This document shows positions 1 through 8,009 of a stretch of DNA of 64,000 nt, piece by piece. The stretch spans positions 2,480,001-2,544,000 of the forward strand of contig NZ_JACHJS010000001.1 of assembly GCF_014203755.1 (NCBI RefSeq), read 5' to 3'. The notes beneath the pieces were generated by a model. It saw only the letters and a list, made by a program, of their open reading frames with translations. It was not told the DNA's origin and did no database searches. This DNA comes from Saccharothrix violaceirubra (lineage in GTDB: Bacteria; Actinomycetota; Actinomycetes; Mycobacteriales; Pseudonocardiaceae). The position numbers and the translations under genes are program-made. Each line of letters begins with the position of its first letter. Position 1 is the first letter of the stretch.

Positions 1-1
1 C

Positions 2-1129
2 CACAAGGCCGGTGTCGTGCACCGCGACGTCAAGCCCGGCAACGTCCTGGTCACCGAGTTCGGCACGGTCAAGGTCACCGACTTCGGCACGTCCCGGGCC
101 GCCGACGAGGCGACCGTGACCTCGTCGGGCCTGCTCGTCGGCACGCCCGCCTACCTGGCGCCCGAGGTGGCCCAGGGCTCGCCGGCTGACTTCCCGGCCG
201 ACGTGTTCGGGCTCGGTGCCACGCTTTACGCGGCGCTGGAGGGCAGTCCGCCGTTCGGCGAGGACACCAACGCCATCGCGTTGCTGCACCGGGCCGCGGC
301 GGGGACCTTTCCGGCGCCGGAGAACGCCGGTGCGCTCGAACCCGTGCTGCTGCGCCTGCTCGACGCGGACCCCGGGGCCCGGCCGACGATGGCCGAGGCG
401 GCGCGCATGCTCCAGGAGATCTCGGTCGAGCCTGTGACCGTCCTGGCCTCGCCGACGCCCGTGGAAGCCGAGCCGACCCGCGTCGTGCCGCCGGCCAAGG
501 CGACCACCGAGTTGCCGGAGCCCGAACCCGAGTCGGAACCGGAACCCGAGCCGGTCGTCGAGGAGGAGGACCCGCAGCGCAAGCGGTTCGCCCTGGTCGC
601 CGTCGTGCTGATCATGGTCGTGGTGGGCACGGTCGCGTTCCTGATCACCCGTAGCCGGGGCAAGGACGACAAGGCCGCGGACACCACCACGACGACGACC
701 GGGCAGACGGTCGCCACGTCCGCCCCGCCGACGTCGGACGCCGGACAGCCGCCCCCGCAGGGCGAGACTCCCGTGACGAGCACGACCTCGGAGGCACCGC
801 CGCCGACGACCGTCCCGCCGGCCGCCGTCACGCCAGACAAAGCGCTCGTCGACTACTACGCCCTGTTGCCCGGCAACATCGACGCGGCGTTCCCCACGCT
901 CACCGAGTCGTTCCGCAACGGGCGCGGCGTCGACTACGACTACTACCGGAACTTCTGGGCCGGATACAGCGCGGTCTCGCTCTCGAACGTCCAGGTGGTC
1001 GGCGAGAACCAGGTGTCCGCCACCGTCAACTACACCGACCTCAGCGGCGCGCAGAAGTCCGAGAACAACCTCTTCACGCTGGTCAAGTCCGGCGACAAGT
1101 GGCTGATCGACAACCAGGTCGGGATCTGA
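2..1129 (+). CDS. Ser/Thr protein kinase, transmembrane, 5' end missing
   Basis: The gene enters from the left edge; the reading frame is open from base 2, so the N-lobe of the kinase lies outside the window. Visible kinase motifs are the catalytic loop HRDVKPGN, the DFG motif (DFGTSRA) and the APE motif (APEV), as in PknB-type actinobacterial kinases. After the kinase domain comes an acidic Pro/Glu linker, one transmembrane helix (about residues 190-212 of the visible part), a Thr/Pro-rich extracellular stalk, and a C-terminal domain of about 95 residues (ALVDYYALLPGNIDAAF to the end) that resembles small NTF2-like sensor domains. It probably phosphorylates cytoplasmic targets in response to an extracellular cue. 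It converges on the response regulator gene with only 18 bp between stops. The kinase call is firm; the sensor fold is inferred. Confidence 0.93.
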   Translation, partial: HKAGVVHRDVKPGNVLVTEFGTVKVTDFGTSRAADEATVTSSGLLVGTPAYLAPEVAQGSPADFPADVFGLGATLYAALEGSPPFGEDTNAIALLHRAAAGTFPAPENAGALEPVLLRLLDADPGARPTMAEAARMLQEISVEPVTVLASPTPVEAEPTRVVPPAKATTELPEPEPESEPEPEPVVEEEDPQRKRFALVAVVLIMVVVGTVAFLITRSRGKDDKAADTTTTTTGQTVATSAPPTSDAGQPPPQGETPVTSTTSEAPPPTTVPPAAVTPDKALVDYYALLPGNIDAAFPTLTESFRNGRGVDYDYYRNFWAGYSAVSLSNVQVVGENQVSATVNYTDLSGAQKSENNLFTLVKSGDKWLIDNQVGI

Positions 1130-1147
1130 CCCCGACTCGTCCGGCCG

Positions 1148-1798
1148 TCACTCCTCCGGGTGGATGGCGGGCTTGCGCAGCTTGTTGGACAGCACGGCCG
1201 CCTGCGTGCGGCGCTCCAGGCCGAGCTTCGCCAGCAGGTGCGAGACGTAGTTCTTGACCGTCTTCTCGGCCAGGAACATCTTCTCGGCGATCTGCCGGTT
1301 GGTCAGCCCCTGCCCGATGTGGTCGAGCACCACGCGTTCCTGGTCGGTCAGCACCCGGAGCGGGTCGCCCTGCTCGCGTTCGCGGCGGATGCGGTCGAGC
1401 AGCGCGGCGGTCGACCGGGCGTCCAGCAGCGATCCGCCGGCCGCGACCGTGCGCACGGCGTTGTGCAGGTCGTTGCCCAGGATGCGCTTGAGCACGAACC
1501 CGGACGCGCCCGCCATGATCGCGTCGAACAGGGCCTCGTCGTCGGTGAACGAGGTGAGCATCAGGCAGTGCAGCTCGGGCATCAGCGACCGCAGCTCCCG
1601 GCACAGCTCGATGCCGTTGCCGTCGGGCAGTCGCACGTCCAGCACGGCCACGTCGGCGCCGCTGCCCGGCACCCGGGCCAACGCCTCGGCGACCGAGCCC
1701 GCCTCGCCGACGACCTCCAGGTCGTCGCCGCTGTTGAGCAGTTCCCTCACGCCGATCCGCACGACCTCGTGGTCGTCGACCAGGAACACGCGTGCCAC
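1148..1798 (-). CDS. devR: DevR/DosR-like NarL-family response regulator
   Basis: A 216-residue two-domain response regulator. The receiver domain has the acidic pair DD near residue 8, the phospho-acceptor Asp54 ([11 protein letters not shown]) and a conserved Lys near 104. The LuxR-type helix-turn-helix (about 150-205) contains [20 protein letters not shown] followed by [11 protein letters not shown], which closely resembles mycobacterial DevR/DosR. DosR controls hypoxia and dormancy genes, including many universal stress proteins; two Usp genes lie next door on the other strand, and DosR-box-like sites lie in front of this gene and of both Usp genes, which suggests autoregulation and a local regulon. 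No DevS/DosT-type sensor kinase is present in the window. Confidence 0.9.
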   Translation of the reverse strand: MARVFLVDDHEVVRIGVRELLNSGDDLEVVGEAGSVAEALARVPGSGADVAVLDVRLPDGNGIELCRELRSLMPELHCLMLTSFTDDEALFDAIMAGASGFVLKRILGNDLHNAVRTVAAGGSLLDARSTAALLDRIRREREQGDPLRVLTDQERVVLDHIGQGLTNRQIAEKMFLAEKTVKNYVSHLLAKLGLERRTQAAVLSNKLRKPAIHPEE

Positions 1799-1856
1799 TC
1801 GTCCCGCCTCTCATCGCCGTCCGTCCCGACCCTGGGGCACGACGGGCCCGCGCCCC

Positions 1857-1871
1857 AGGGCCGAAGGTCCC
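1857..1871 (-). promoter_or_regulatory. DosR-box-like site upstream of devR
   Basis: Read on the minus strand the site is GGGACCTTCGGCCCT, one mismatch from the GGGACTTTNGNCCCT form of the mycobacterial DosR box. It lies 59-73 bp upstream of the devR-like start, a suitable place for autoactivation. The match is seen in the sequence; binding is inferred. Confidence 0.55.
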
Positions 1872-1913
1872 GTCCGTCCCAGGATGCGGGGTCCGGACGG
1901 GCGACGCACGATC

Positions 1914-1928
1914 GGGACTTTCGACCGC
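1914..1928 (+). promoter_or_regulatory. DosR-box-like site upstream of two-domain Usp
   Basis: GGGACTTTCGACCGC on the plus strand keeps the full left half and spacer of the DosR consensus, with a weaker right end. It lies about 66-80 bp upstream of the Usp start at 1994 and shares the divergent promoter region with the devR-like gene. Confidence 0.5.
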
Positions 1929-1993
1929 GTTCTTGCGGACCGGCCCTGCCTAACGTCGAGGACGACGGTTTCGCCGACTATGGGAGTTTCGCG

Positions 1994-2851
1994 ATGGGTG
2001 CGCCGATCTTGGTGGGAGTCGACGGCTCGGAATCGGCGCTGGACGCCGTGCGCTGGGCGGCGGCCGAGGCCGCGCGACGGGGTGTCGGCCTGGACCTGGT
2101 GCACGTGTACCCGACGCCCGTGCGCGGCTATCCGCAGGTCGTGCTGACCGGCGGCGAGGTGCGGCGCGCGTTGGAGGAAGCCGGTCGCGAGCACCTGGAA
2201 CGCGCGCGGGCACTGGTCGCCGACGTGCCGGTGACCGTCGAGGTCGTGCCCGGCGACGCGGCGGCCACGCTGGTCGGGCGGTCGGCCGCCGCGTCCTGCG
2301 TCGTGGTCGGTTCGCGCGGGCTCGGCGGGTTCACCGGTCTGCTGATCGGGTCCGTCGCCGTGGCGCTGGCCGCGCACGCCCGGTGCCCGGTGGTGGTCGT
2401 GCGCGGGACCGAGGCGGTGGACGGGCCCGTGGTCGTGGGCGTCGACGGTTCGCCGACGGCCGAGGCCGCGGTGGCATACGCGTTCGAGGAGGCTTCGCTT
2501 CGTGGTGTCGGACTGGTCGCGGTGTTGGCGTGGACGGACGCGTTGGTCGACGGTCCGCTGGGCGAGCGCTTCGGCGCCGACTGGGCGGCCGTCGAGGCGG
2601 GCGAGCACCGGGTGCTCGCCGAACGCCTGGCCGGGTGGGGCGCGAAGTACCCGGACGTGGCCGTGACCCGTGCGGTGGTACGGGAACTGCCGGTGCGCGC
2701 GTTGCTCGACCACGCGGCCGGCGCGTCGCTGCTGGTGGCCGGCACTCGCGGTCGGGGCGGGTTCGCGGGACTGCTGCTCGGCTCGACCAGCCAGGCCCTG
2801 ATCCACCACGCGCCGTGCCCGTTGGCGGTCGTCCGGCCGGCCGCGGAGTAG
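1994..2851 (+). CDS. Universal stress protein, tandem UspA domains
   Basis: A 285-residue protein with two UspA domains. Each has the ATP-binding signature: GSRGLGGFTGLLIGS in the first half and GTRGRGGFAGLLLGS in the second, each followed by the typical CPVVVV or CPLAVV strand. Such tandem Usp proteins are cytoplasmic ATP-binding stress or dormancy proteins, and in mycobacteria many belong to the DosR regulon. The ATG at 1994 was chosen because the hydrophobic strand ILVGVDGS starts right after it; the longer open frame upstream crosses the devR-like gene and is not coding. A DosR-like box lies upstream. Confidence 0.92.
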   Translation: MGAPILVGVDGSESALDAVRWAAAEAARRGVGLDLVHVYPTPVRGYPQVVLTGGEVRRALEEAGREHLERARALVADVPVTVEVVPGDAAATLVGRSAAASCVVVGSRGLGGFTGLLIGSVAVALAAHARCPVVVVRGTEAVDGPVVVGVDGSPTAEAAVAYAFEEASLRGVGLVAVLAWTDALVDGPLGERFGADWAAVEAGEHRVLAERLAGWGAKYPDVAVTRAVVRELPVRALLDHAAGASLLVAGTRGRGGFAGLLLGSTSQALIHHAPCPLAVVRPAAE

Positions 2852-2950
2852 CCGCGACTGCTCCACGCGGGTGGCGTTCCGAGGGCGGACGCCACTGTGC
2901 GGTGGCTCGGGCGGCCTCGCGCGCGGTCGGCAGCGGAGCGGCGACTCCGC

Positions 2951-2965
2951 AGGGTCCAAAGTCCC
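2951..2965 (-). promoter_or_regulatory. DosR-box-like site upstream of single-domain Usp
   Basis: On the minus strand the bases read GGGACTTTGGACCCT, an exact match to the GGGACTTTNGNCCCT form of the DosR box. It lies 95-109 bp before the Usp start at 3060 and is the best of the three sites. Confidence 0.6.
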
Positions 2966-3059
2966 GACCCGGCCGGGGCCGCGGCCACTCATCGGGGACC
3001 GTCCGGTCGGGAAGGCTCGTCCCGGTACGGGAAGTGGCTGGGTGAGTCGGGAGGTGGAC

Positions 3060-3455
3060 ATGGGCAAGCGTCCGGTCGTGGTCGGTGTCGACGGAACGGT
3101 CGCCGGGGTGCGCGCGTTGGCGTGGGCGATGGACCAGGCCCTGGAGCGTGACGTTCCGCTGCACGTGGTGAACGCGTGGCAGCAGAACACGGTCCCGGCC
3201 CGGGAACGCTCCCGTGAACTGGTCGACGACGCCCTGGTCACCGCCGCCACCGGCAGGCTGCGCCACCCCCAGATCATCCGCCGCTGCCTGCCCGGCCCGG
3301 CGGCCGAGGTGCTGGTCGAGGCGGCCCGCTCGGCGACGCTGCTGGTGCTCGCCGCACACGACAGACCCACGACCGGCCTGGGCCGGGTCAGTGCGCACTG
3401 CGTGCTGCACGCTTCGGTTCCGGTCGTGGTGCTGCACGAGGAGACTGCCGACTGA
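3060..3455 (+). CDS. Universal stress protein, single domain
   Basis: A 131-residue UspA-like protein. The first strand (VVVGVDGTVAGVRALAWAM) and the last strand (VPVVVLHE) are typical. The central ATP-binding loop is degenerate: LAAHDRPTTGLGRVSAHCVL replaces the usual G-x2-G-x9-G(S/T) pattern, so nucleotide binding is doubtful. The ATG at 3060 directly precedes the first strand. It lies about 210 bp behind the two-domain Usp with its own DosR-like box, so it is probably a separate transcription unit in the same regulon. Confidence 0.85.
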   Translation: MGKRPVVVGVDGTVAGVRALAWAMDQALERDVPLHVVNAWQQNTVPARERSRELVDDALVTAATGRLRHPQIIRRCLPGPAAEVLVEAARSATLLVLAAHDRPTTGLGRVSAHCVLHASVPVVVLHEETAD

Positions 3456-3469
3456 GGTGGCCCGGGATG

Positions 3470-3543
3470 CGCCGAGCGGATCCCGCGCCCTGCCCGCACC
3501 GGCCGATGTGCGGAGAGTGACGGGCTGACAGCATCAGGTCATG
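3470..3543 (+). repeat. Upstream repeat, copy 1, with inverted repeat
   Basis: About 74 bp that recur almost unchanged at 3850-3923, each ending at the start codon of one of two paralogous small secreted proteins. Inside is the interrupted palindrome CGCACCGGCCGATGTGCG, a possible operator or leader hairpin. No clear Shine-Dalgarno sequence is seen before either start. Confidence 0.75.
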
Positions 3544-3822
3544 ATGAAGAGCCTGATCGTCGCCGCCCTGCTGGCCACCCTGGTGCCCGCGCCTCCGGCT
3601 TCCGCCGCCGCGTACACGGTTCCGCGTTCGGCGACGGCCTCCGGACGCGGGACGTCGGAGGCCAACGCCGAGGCGAGAGCCCGCTACAACGCCCGGGTCG
3701 CGGTCCTGGCCGTAGGTGTGGACTGCGTCGACTGGACCAGTCAGTTGGTCGTGCCCACCGAGCGCACCCGCCAGAACGAGTGGACCGCGTTGGTGGCGGT
3801 CGACGCGCTGTGCGTGGCGTGA
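3541..3822 (+). CDS. Small secreted protein, paralogue 1
   Basis: A 93-residue precursor of unrecognised family. It has a short signal peptide (hydrophobic core LIVAALLATLVPA, cleavage probably after ASAA), then the segment AAYTVPRS and two cysteines (VGVDCVDW and DALCVA) that could form one disulphide in the mature protein of about 70 residues. The next gene encodes a paralogue with the same AAYTVPRS, VGVDC(V/I)DW and LCV elements and the same upstream DNA, so this is a recent tandem duplication. The start could be either of the two adjacent ATG codons at 3541 and 3544. No function is assigned. Confidence 0.75.
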   Translation: MMKSLIVAALLATLVPAPPASAAAYTVPRSATASGRGTSEANAEARARYNARVAVLAVGVDCVDWTSQLVVPTERTRQNEWTALVAVDALCVA

Positions 3823-3849
3823 GCCGCTGCGTTCGGCGGCAGGGCACCG

Positions 3850-3923
3850 CGCCGAGCGGATTCCGCGCCCTGCCCGCACCGGCCGATGTGCGGAGGGTGA
3901 CGGACTGACAGCATCGGGTCATG
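3850..3923 (+). repeat. Upstream repeat, copy 2, with inverted repeat
   Basis: Second copy of the 74-bp element described at 3470-3543, differing by only a few bases and also ending at an ATG. The interrupted palindrome is fully conserved between the copies, while the coding parts downstream have diverged much more. This points to selection on the element or a recent conversion event. Confidence 0.75.
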
Positions 3924-4214
3924 AGACGCATTCTGGCTCTCGCGGCGGCAAGCGCCGCGATGATCACCCTTCTGGTCCCCGTGTCGCAGGCTTCCGCCGC
4001 GGCGTACACGGTTCCTCGCTCGGCCGGCGCCGGCGGGACCGCGTCGACTCAGGACTTCGCCGTGGCGTTGGCCCGCCAGAACGCCCGCAACCGGGTGCTG
4101 GCCGTGGGCGTGGACTGCATCGACTGGAACTACCGGACCGTCATGGTCGAACGCGGCGCGGGTCCGAACACCTACATCGCGGTGGTCGAGGCGAAGGCCC
4201 TCTGCGTGAGCTGA
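3921..4214 (+). CDS. Small secreted protein, paralogue 2
   Basis: A 97-residue precursor paralogous to the gene at 3541. The signal peptide is longer (MRRILALAAASAAMITLLVP, cleavage probably after ASAA). The mature part shares AAYTVPRS, an Arg/Asn-rich stretch, VGVDCIDWN and ALCVS with its neighbour, including both cysteines. Divergence is greatest in the middle (AGAGGTASTQDF here). I recognise no known domain; a secreted, one-disulphide protein is all the sequence supports. Confidence 0.75.
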   Translation: MRRILALAAASAAMITLLVPVSQASAAAYTVPRSAGAGGTASTQDFAVALARQNARNRVLAVGVDCIDWNYRTVMVERGAGPNTYIAVVEAKALCVS

Positions 4215-4785
4215 CGGCCGGATTCCGCGCGGCGCGGGGCTTTCGCGCACCGGGATGACGCTGCCGGCCAGACCCGACTTCGACCACACTCGGCCCGGAC
4301 CGCACTCGGCCTCGCTCGGCCAGACCGGTCCAGACCAGACCAGACCAGACCCGAACCTGCCCGACCCGATCTTGCCCGTGCCCGGCAGGCCCGAACTCGG
4401 CCGAGACTGTGTCAGGCCAAGCCTGTGCCGATACCCGACGAGGTACGCGCCAGCCGGACCTGTGCCGGCGAGGCCCGTGTCCGGCAAGGTCCGCGTTCGA
4501 TGCGGACCTGTGCCGGACACGGGCCTCACTCCGCTACGCGGGCTGCGTTCGAGTCGGGGTTCCGCGTTGGTTTGCTTTGCCTGCCACGCCTGGCTTGTCG
4601 GCCGTGCCCGACGCACCGCGCGGGTTCGATTCGGCTGCCGGTTCTGATTCGCCTGTCGCGCCAGGCTGGTGGGCCGCATCCGACTCCGGATCACGTCCGA
4701 CGCGGACGGCGCCGGTTCTCCCCGACCTGGTGTGCGTCGGCCCGCAAAAAGGAATTCGCTGCGCACCAAAGGAATCCGGGGCGGG
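4215..4785. repeat. Repeat-rich intergenic DNA
   Basis: No convincing gene lies here. The stretch holds short reiterated words, for example four successive CCAGA units near 4329-4350, many degenerate GGCCCG/GACCTG words, the repeated word CGGACCTGTGCCGG (near 4456 and 4503) and a very long hairpin at 4470-4527. Open frames crossing it give Pro/Arg-rich translations with no start signal or domain, so I leave them out. Confidence 0.6.
4470..4527. repeat. 25-bp imperfect inverted repeat (long hairpin)
   Basis: Bases 4470-4494 pair with 4502-4527 in a stem of 25 base pairs broken by one bulged G (4510), closed by a 7-base loop (4495-4501). Arms begin GAGGCCCGTGTCCGG and end CCGGACACGGGCCTC. It does not directly follow a gene: the nearest upstream stop is about 255 bp away. 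It could be a structured RNA, a terminator or the remnant of a small palindromic element. Confidence 0.7.
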
Positions 4786-6195
4786 TCAGCGTCGCGGGCG
4801 GATCGCGTGCGCCGCCTCGGCCAGGCGGCGCACGCCTTCGGCCAGGATCTCGGGACCGGCCGCGCCGTAGGTCAGGCGCAGGTGCGGGCCGGGCGGGTCG
4901 CCCGCGTGCCAGGGGCGGCCCGGTGACACGACCACGCCGTTGGCGATCGCGGCCGAGGTGACCTCCAGGTCGTCCCAGTCCTCGGGCAGGCGGACCCACA
5001 CGTGCAGACCGCCCTTGGGCACGGTCACCGGCACGACCTCCGGCAGGTGCGTGGCCAGCGCGGCGAGCAGGGTGTCGCGGCGCGTGCGCAACGCGATGCG
5101 CAGCGCGGCCAGGTGGCGACGCCAGGCCGGCGACGACAGGACGTCCAGCGCCGCCTCCTGGAGCGGCCCGGCGACGAAGAAGTCGTCCATCACCCGTGCC
5201 GTGCGCAGCCGTGCACCGGCCGCGCCCCGCGCGCCGATGCCCGCCAGGCGCAGACCCGGCGCGGCCGACTTCGTCAACGACCGCAGGTGGATCACGTGCC
5301 CGTGCACGTCGTCCGCCGCGAGCGGAGACGGCGGGGTGCCGTCGATGGCCAGATCGCGGGCGTAGTCGTCCTCCAACAGGAACGCCCCCGCACCGCTCAA
5401 CACCGACAGCACCTCGGCCCGGCGGTGGACGGCGAGCGTCGCGCCGTGCGGGTTCGCGAACAGCGGCTGGCAGTAGAACAACCGCGCCCCGGTCCGCGCG
5501 AACGCGGCGGCCAACAGCTCCGGCCGCACCCCGTCGGCGTCGGTCGGCACGCCCACCACGCGCAGGCCCGCCGCCCGCGCCGTCGCGATCGCGCCCAGGT
5601 ACGTCGGCGCCTCGACCAGCAGCGTGTCACCGGGCACGGTCAACGCCCGCAGCGCCGTCGACAGCGCCGCCTGTCCACCCGGACACACCACCATGTCGCC
5701 CGCCCGGAACGCGCCACCGGCCTCACGGGCGAACCACGCCCGCAGGTCGTCCCGCCCCTCGACCGGCCCACGCGCCCACGCGTCCGGCCGACGGGCGGCA
5801 CGGGCCAGCGCGGCACCGAGCGCGGCCGTGGGCTGGAGGCCGGGGTCCAGGTACCCGCCGGACAGCGGCACCGCTTCCGGGCGCGGCACGGCGAGCAACT
5901 CGGGCAGCGCCTCGTCGCCCGGCGGCTTCGCGCCCAGCGCCACGGACTGCCACTGGAGGTCGGGCGTCGGGTGCACGGCCGTCGGGGTCGACGCGGCGAA
6001 GGTCCCCTTGCCGGGCCGCACCTCGACGATGCCTTCCGCGACCAGGCGGCGCAGGGCGTTCTGCACGGTCACCGGCGACACGTGCAGTTCCCCCATGACC
6101 GCCCGCACCGACGGCAACCGACCACCCGGCGGCGTGGTGTGCGCTGCGGCACGGAGCAGCCGGATAACACCAGCCTCGGCGTTATCATCATCCAT
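4786..6195 (-). CDS. MocR-type regulator (GntR HTH fused to aminotransferase fold)
   Basis: A 469-residue PLP-dependent transcription regulator. The N-terminal GntR winged helix (about residues 5-70) has RLPSVRAVMGELHVSPVTVQNALRRL. The rest is a class I aminotransferase fold with CPGGQAALSTALRAL, a Tyr/Asp region (YCQPLFANPHGATL) and the PLP-lysine segment SLTKSAAPGLRLAG. MocR proteins use PLP and often an amino compound as signal to control a neighbouring gene. The start at 6195 was chosen over a longer frame because the divergent EamA gene begins at 6194, so the two start codons share bases. GGATAAC words around the starts are likely its operators. Confidence 0.9.
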   Translation of the reverse strand: MDDDNAEAGVIRLLRAAAHTTPPGGRLPSVRAVMGELHVSPVTVQNALRRLVAEGIVEVRPGKGTFAASTPTAVHPTPDLQWQSVALGAKPPGDEALPELLAVPRPEAVPLSGGYLDPGLQPTAALGAALARAARRPDAWARGPVEGRDDLRAWFAREAGGAFRAGDMVVCPGGQAALSTALRALTVPGDTLLVEAPTYLGAIATARAAGLRVVGVPTDADGVRPELLAAAFARTGARLFYCQPLFANPHGATLAVHRRAEVLSVLSGAGAFLLEDDYARDLAIDGTPPSPLAADDVHGHVIHLRSLTKSAAPGLRLAGIGARGAAGARLRTARVMDDFFVAGPLQEAALDVLSSPAWRRHLAALRIALRTRRDTLLAALATHLPEVVPVTVPKGGLHVWVRLPEDWDDLEVTSAAIANGVVVSPGRPWHAGDPPGPHLRLTYGAAGPEILAEGVRRLAEAAHAIRPRR

Positions 6196-6234
6196 GACGG
6201 CACAGGATAACGTTACTCGGTCCGGACGGATAAC
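6162..6234. promoter_or_regulatory. GGATAAC repeat array between MocR and EamA genes
   Basis: GGATAAC occurs at 6162-6168, 6205-6211 and 6228-6234, and the reverse complement GTTATC at 6181-6186, all within 73 bp that straddle the overlapping divergent start codons (CATG at 6193-6196). MocR regulators usually bind direct repeats at such positions. Because the coding sequences touch, the promoters must lie inside the opposite genes or the messages must be leaderless. Confidence 0.55.
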
Positions 6235-7084
6235 GGCCGCGACACTGCTCGGCCTGCTCGGCATCACCGCCTTCAGCTTGTCGTTGCCCAGCACCAGATT
6301 CGCGGTGGACGGGCTGTCACCGTGGTTCGTCGCGTTCGGCCGCGCCGTCGGCGCCGGTGTGCTCGCCGCCGCCTACCTGGCCGCCGTCCGCGCACCCCGA
6401 CCGACACCGGCGCAGTGGCGGCGGCTCGCGATCGTGGCGTTCGGCGTCGTGATCGGGTTCCCGCTGTGCACCTCCATCGCCCTCACCCAGGCGACGGCGG
6501 CGCACGGCGCGATCGTGATCGCCCTCCTGCCCGCCGTGACGGCCGTGTTCGGCGTGCTGCGCGGCGGCGAACGCCCGTCACCCCGCTTCTGGCTGTCGGC
6601 CGGCGCCGGGCTCGCGGCGGTGCTGGTGTTCATCGCCGTGTCGGGTGGAGCCCAGGGCGGCTTCCGGAGCGCCGACCTGTGGTTCCTCGCCGCCGTGCTC
6701 GTGTGCGGACTCGCCTACGCCGAAGGCGGCGTGCTGGCCCGTGAACTCGGCGGCGCCCGGACGATCTGCTGGGCGCTGATCCTCTCCCTTCCGGTCACCG
6801 TTCCGCTGTCACTGGTCGCCACCGACGGCCTCGCCACCGCTCCCGCGCACGCGTGGTGGGGATTCGCCTACGTCACCGTGATCTCCATGTTCCTCGGGTT
6901 CTTCGCCTGGTACGCCGCGCTGGCCCGGGGCGGGGTCGCCCGAGTCGCCCAGGTCCAGGCCCTGCAACCGGTGCTCACGCTGGTGTGGTCGGCGGTGCTG
7001 CTGGACGAGCACGTCGACCCGCTGAGCGTGGGCGTCGGTCTGGTGGTCCTGGCCTGCGTGGTCGCGACGCAACGCACGCGGTGA
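6194..7084 (+). CDS. EamA/DMT-family transporter
   Basis: A 296-residue integral membrane protein with about ten hydrophobic helices in two EamA repeats, as in drug/metabolite transporters such as RhtA or YdcZ-type exporters. Typical features are the internal duplication and the conserved Arg/Pro-ended loops (AYLAAVRAPRPTPAQWRRL). It is divergent from a PLP-dependent MocR regulator and shares its start site region, so the natural reading is a regulated exporter of an amino acid, an amine or a vitamin B6-related compound. The substrate cannot be told from sequence. The ATG at 6194 is set by the regulator boundary and by the first helix starting near residue 10. Confidence 0.85.
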   Translation: MTAQDNVTRSGRITAATLLGLLGITAFSLSLPSTRFAVDGLSPWFVAFGRAVGAGVLAAAYLAAVRAPRPTPAQWRRLAIVAFGVVIGFPLCTSIALTQATAAHGAIVIALLPAVTAVFGVLRGGERPSPRFWLSAGAGLAAVLVFIAVSGGAQGGFRSADLWFLAAVLVCGLAYAEGGVLARELGGARTICWALILSLPVTVPLSLVATDGLATAPAHAWWGFAYVTVISMFLGFFAWYAALARGGVARVAQVQALQPVLTLVWSAVLLDEHVDPLSVGVGLVVLACVVATQRTR

Positions 7085-7102
7085 GCCATGACGGGACCTC
7101 GC

Positions 7103-7130
7103 GGTCGGCGGCGGGGCACCGCCGCCGACC
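7103..7130. terminator. Perfect 11-bp hairpin after EamA gene
   Basis: GGTCGGCGGCG pairs perfectly with CGCCGCCGACC around a 6-base loop, 18 bp behind the EamA stop and before the convergent DinB-like gene. There is no T-tract, as is common in actinomycetes. Confidence 0.65.
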
Positions 7131-7277
7131 GGCACACCCAAACCGCCGGCCCGCGAACCGCCGGTCCGCACATGGTCGGCCGACCCGTGCACCGCCGATG
7201 GTCGGCAGGCGGTGTTCGCCGCCGGTCGTGACAGTGAGCAGGGTTTGCCGTGGCCGTGCCGGTGGAGACCGCGCGTG

Positions 7278-7862
7278 TCAACTGGCACCCGCCGCGCGGG
7301 CCTCCTGCTCGACCTTCTCCCGGTAGGAGACCCACCACGACTCCTCGTGCGTCGCCATGTTGTCGGTGCCCTGGCGGTGCCCGACGAAGCCGTCGATCAG
7401 TTCCCGGACGATGTCGGCGTGACCCGCGTGCCGGTGCGTCTCCGCGATCACATGGGACAGGATGCGGTGCAGTGTGACCTGACGCTTGTCCTCGGCCCAC
7501 CAAGGCACTGTGCCCGGCGCGTCGAGTGGCAGGCTCTCGATCGTCTCGTCGGAGTGGGCCCACACCTCCTTGTACAGACCGACGATGTGCTCGCGGGACT
7601 CGTCGGCCTTGGCGTACATGTCGATGTTCAGCTCGGTCTCGTCGGTCATCCACGGTTCCTCGCGCGGGAACGGGCGGCCGAACGTGGCGCCGAAGTAGCC
7701 GGACTCGACCAGGGCCAGGTGCTTGACCAGACCGAGCAGGTTGGTGCCGGTCGGGGTGAGCGGGCGGCGGACGTCGTACTCGGACAGGCCGTCGAGCTTC
7801 CACAGGATCGCCTCGCGTCCGACTCGGAGGTAGTTGTGCAGGTCTTCCTTGGGGGTCGTCAT
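7278..7862 (-). CDS. DinB-like (DUF664) protein
   Basis: A 194-residue four-helix-bundle protein of the DinB/DUF664 superfamily, which includes mycothiol- and bacillithiol-dependent enzymes. Candidate metal-binding histidines occur in the conserved segments LVKHLALVESGYFG and LHRILSHVIAETHRHAGHADIVREL; the second is the family signature. Actinomycetes carry many such genes, often tied to thiol or stress metabolism. The start at 7862 places MTTPKEDLHNYL at the beginning of the first helix; upstream residues in the open frame overlap the neighbouring OsmC gene. It faces the OsmC-like gene head to head over about 150 bp. Confidence 0.85.
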   Translation of the reverse strand: MTTPKEDLHNYLRVGREAILWKLDGLSEYDVRRPLTPTGTNLLGLVKHLALVESGYFGATFGRPFPREEPWMTDETELNIDMYAKADESREHIVGLYKEVWAHSDETIESLPLDAPGTVPWWAEDKRQVTLHRILSHVIAETHRHAGHADIVRELIDGFVGHRQGTDNMATHEESWWVSYREKVEQEARAAGAS

Positions 7863-8009
7863 GGGAGGCATCGTGCCCGCGGGGTCCGACAATTCCGGGG
7901 CCGGGTGGGGCAGGTGGTCGGCGATTACCACGAAAAGGTGATGGGCGCCCGTCCTCCCACCATCCGAGCACGCCGTGCGGGCCGCGCCGGGAGCGGCATC
8001 CTGACCGGC

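Noticed and set aside
4615..4640. tRNA T-arm-like word GGGTTCGATTC
   Set aside because: The flanking bases do not form a T-stem, and no acceptor or anticodon stem can be drawn.
4255..4647. Open frame of 130 codons in the repeat-rich gap
   Set aside because: The translation is a Pro/Arg/Asp-rich product of short DNA repeats, with no ribosome site or domain.
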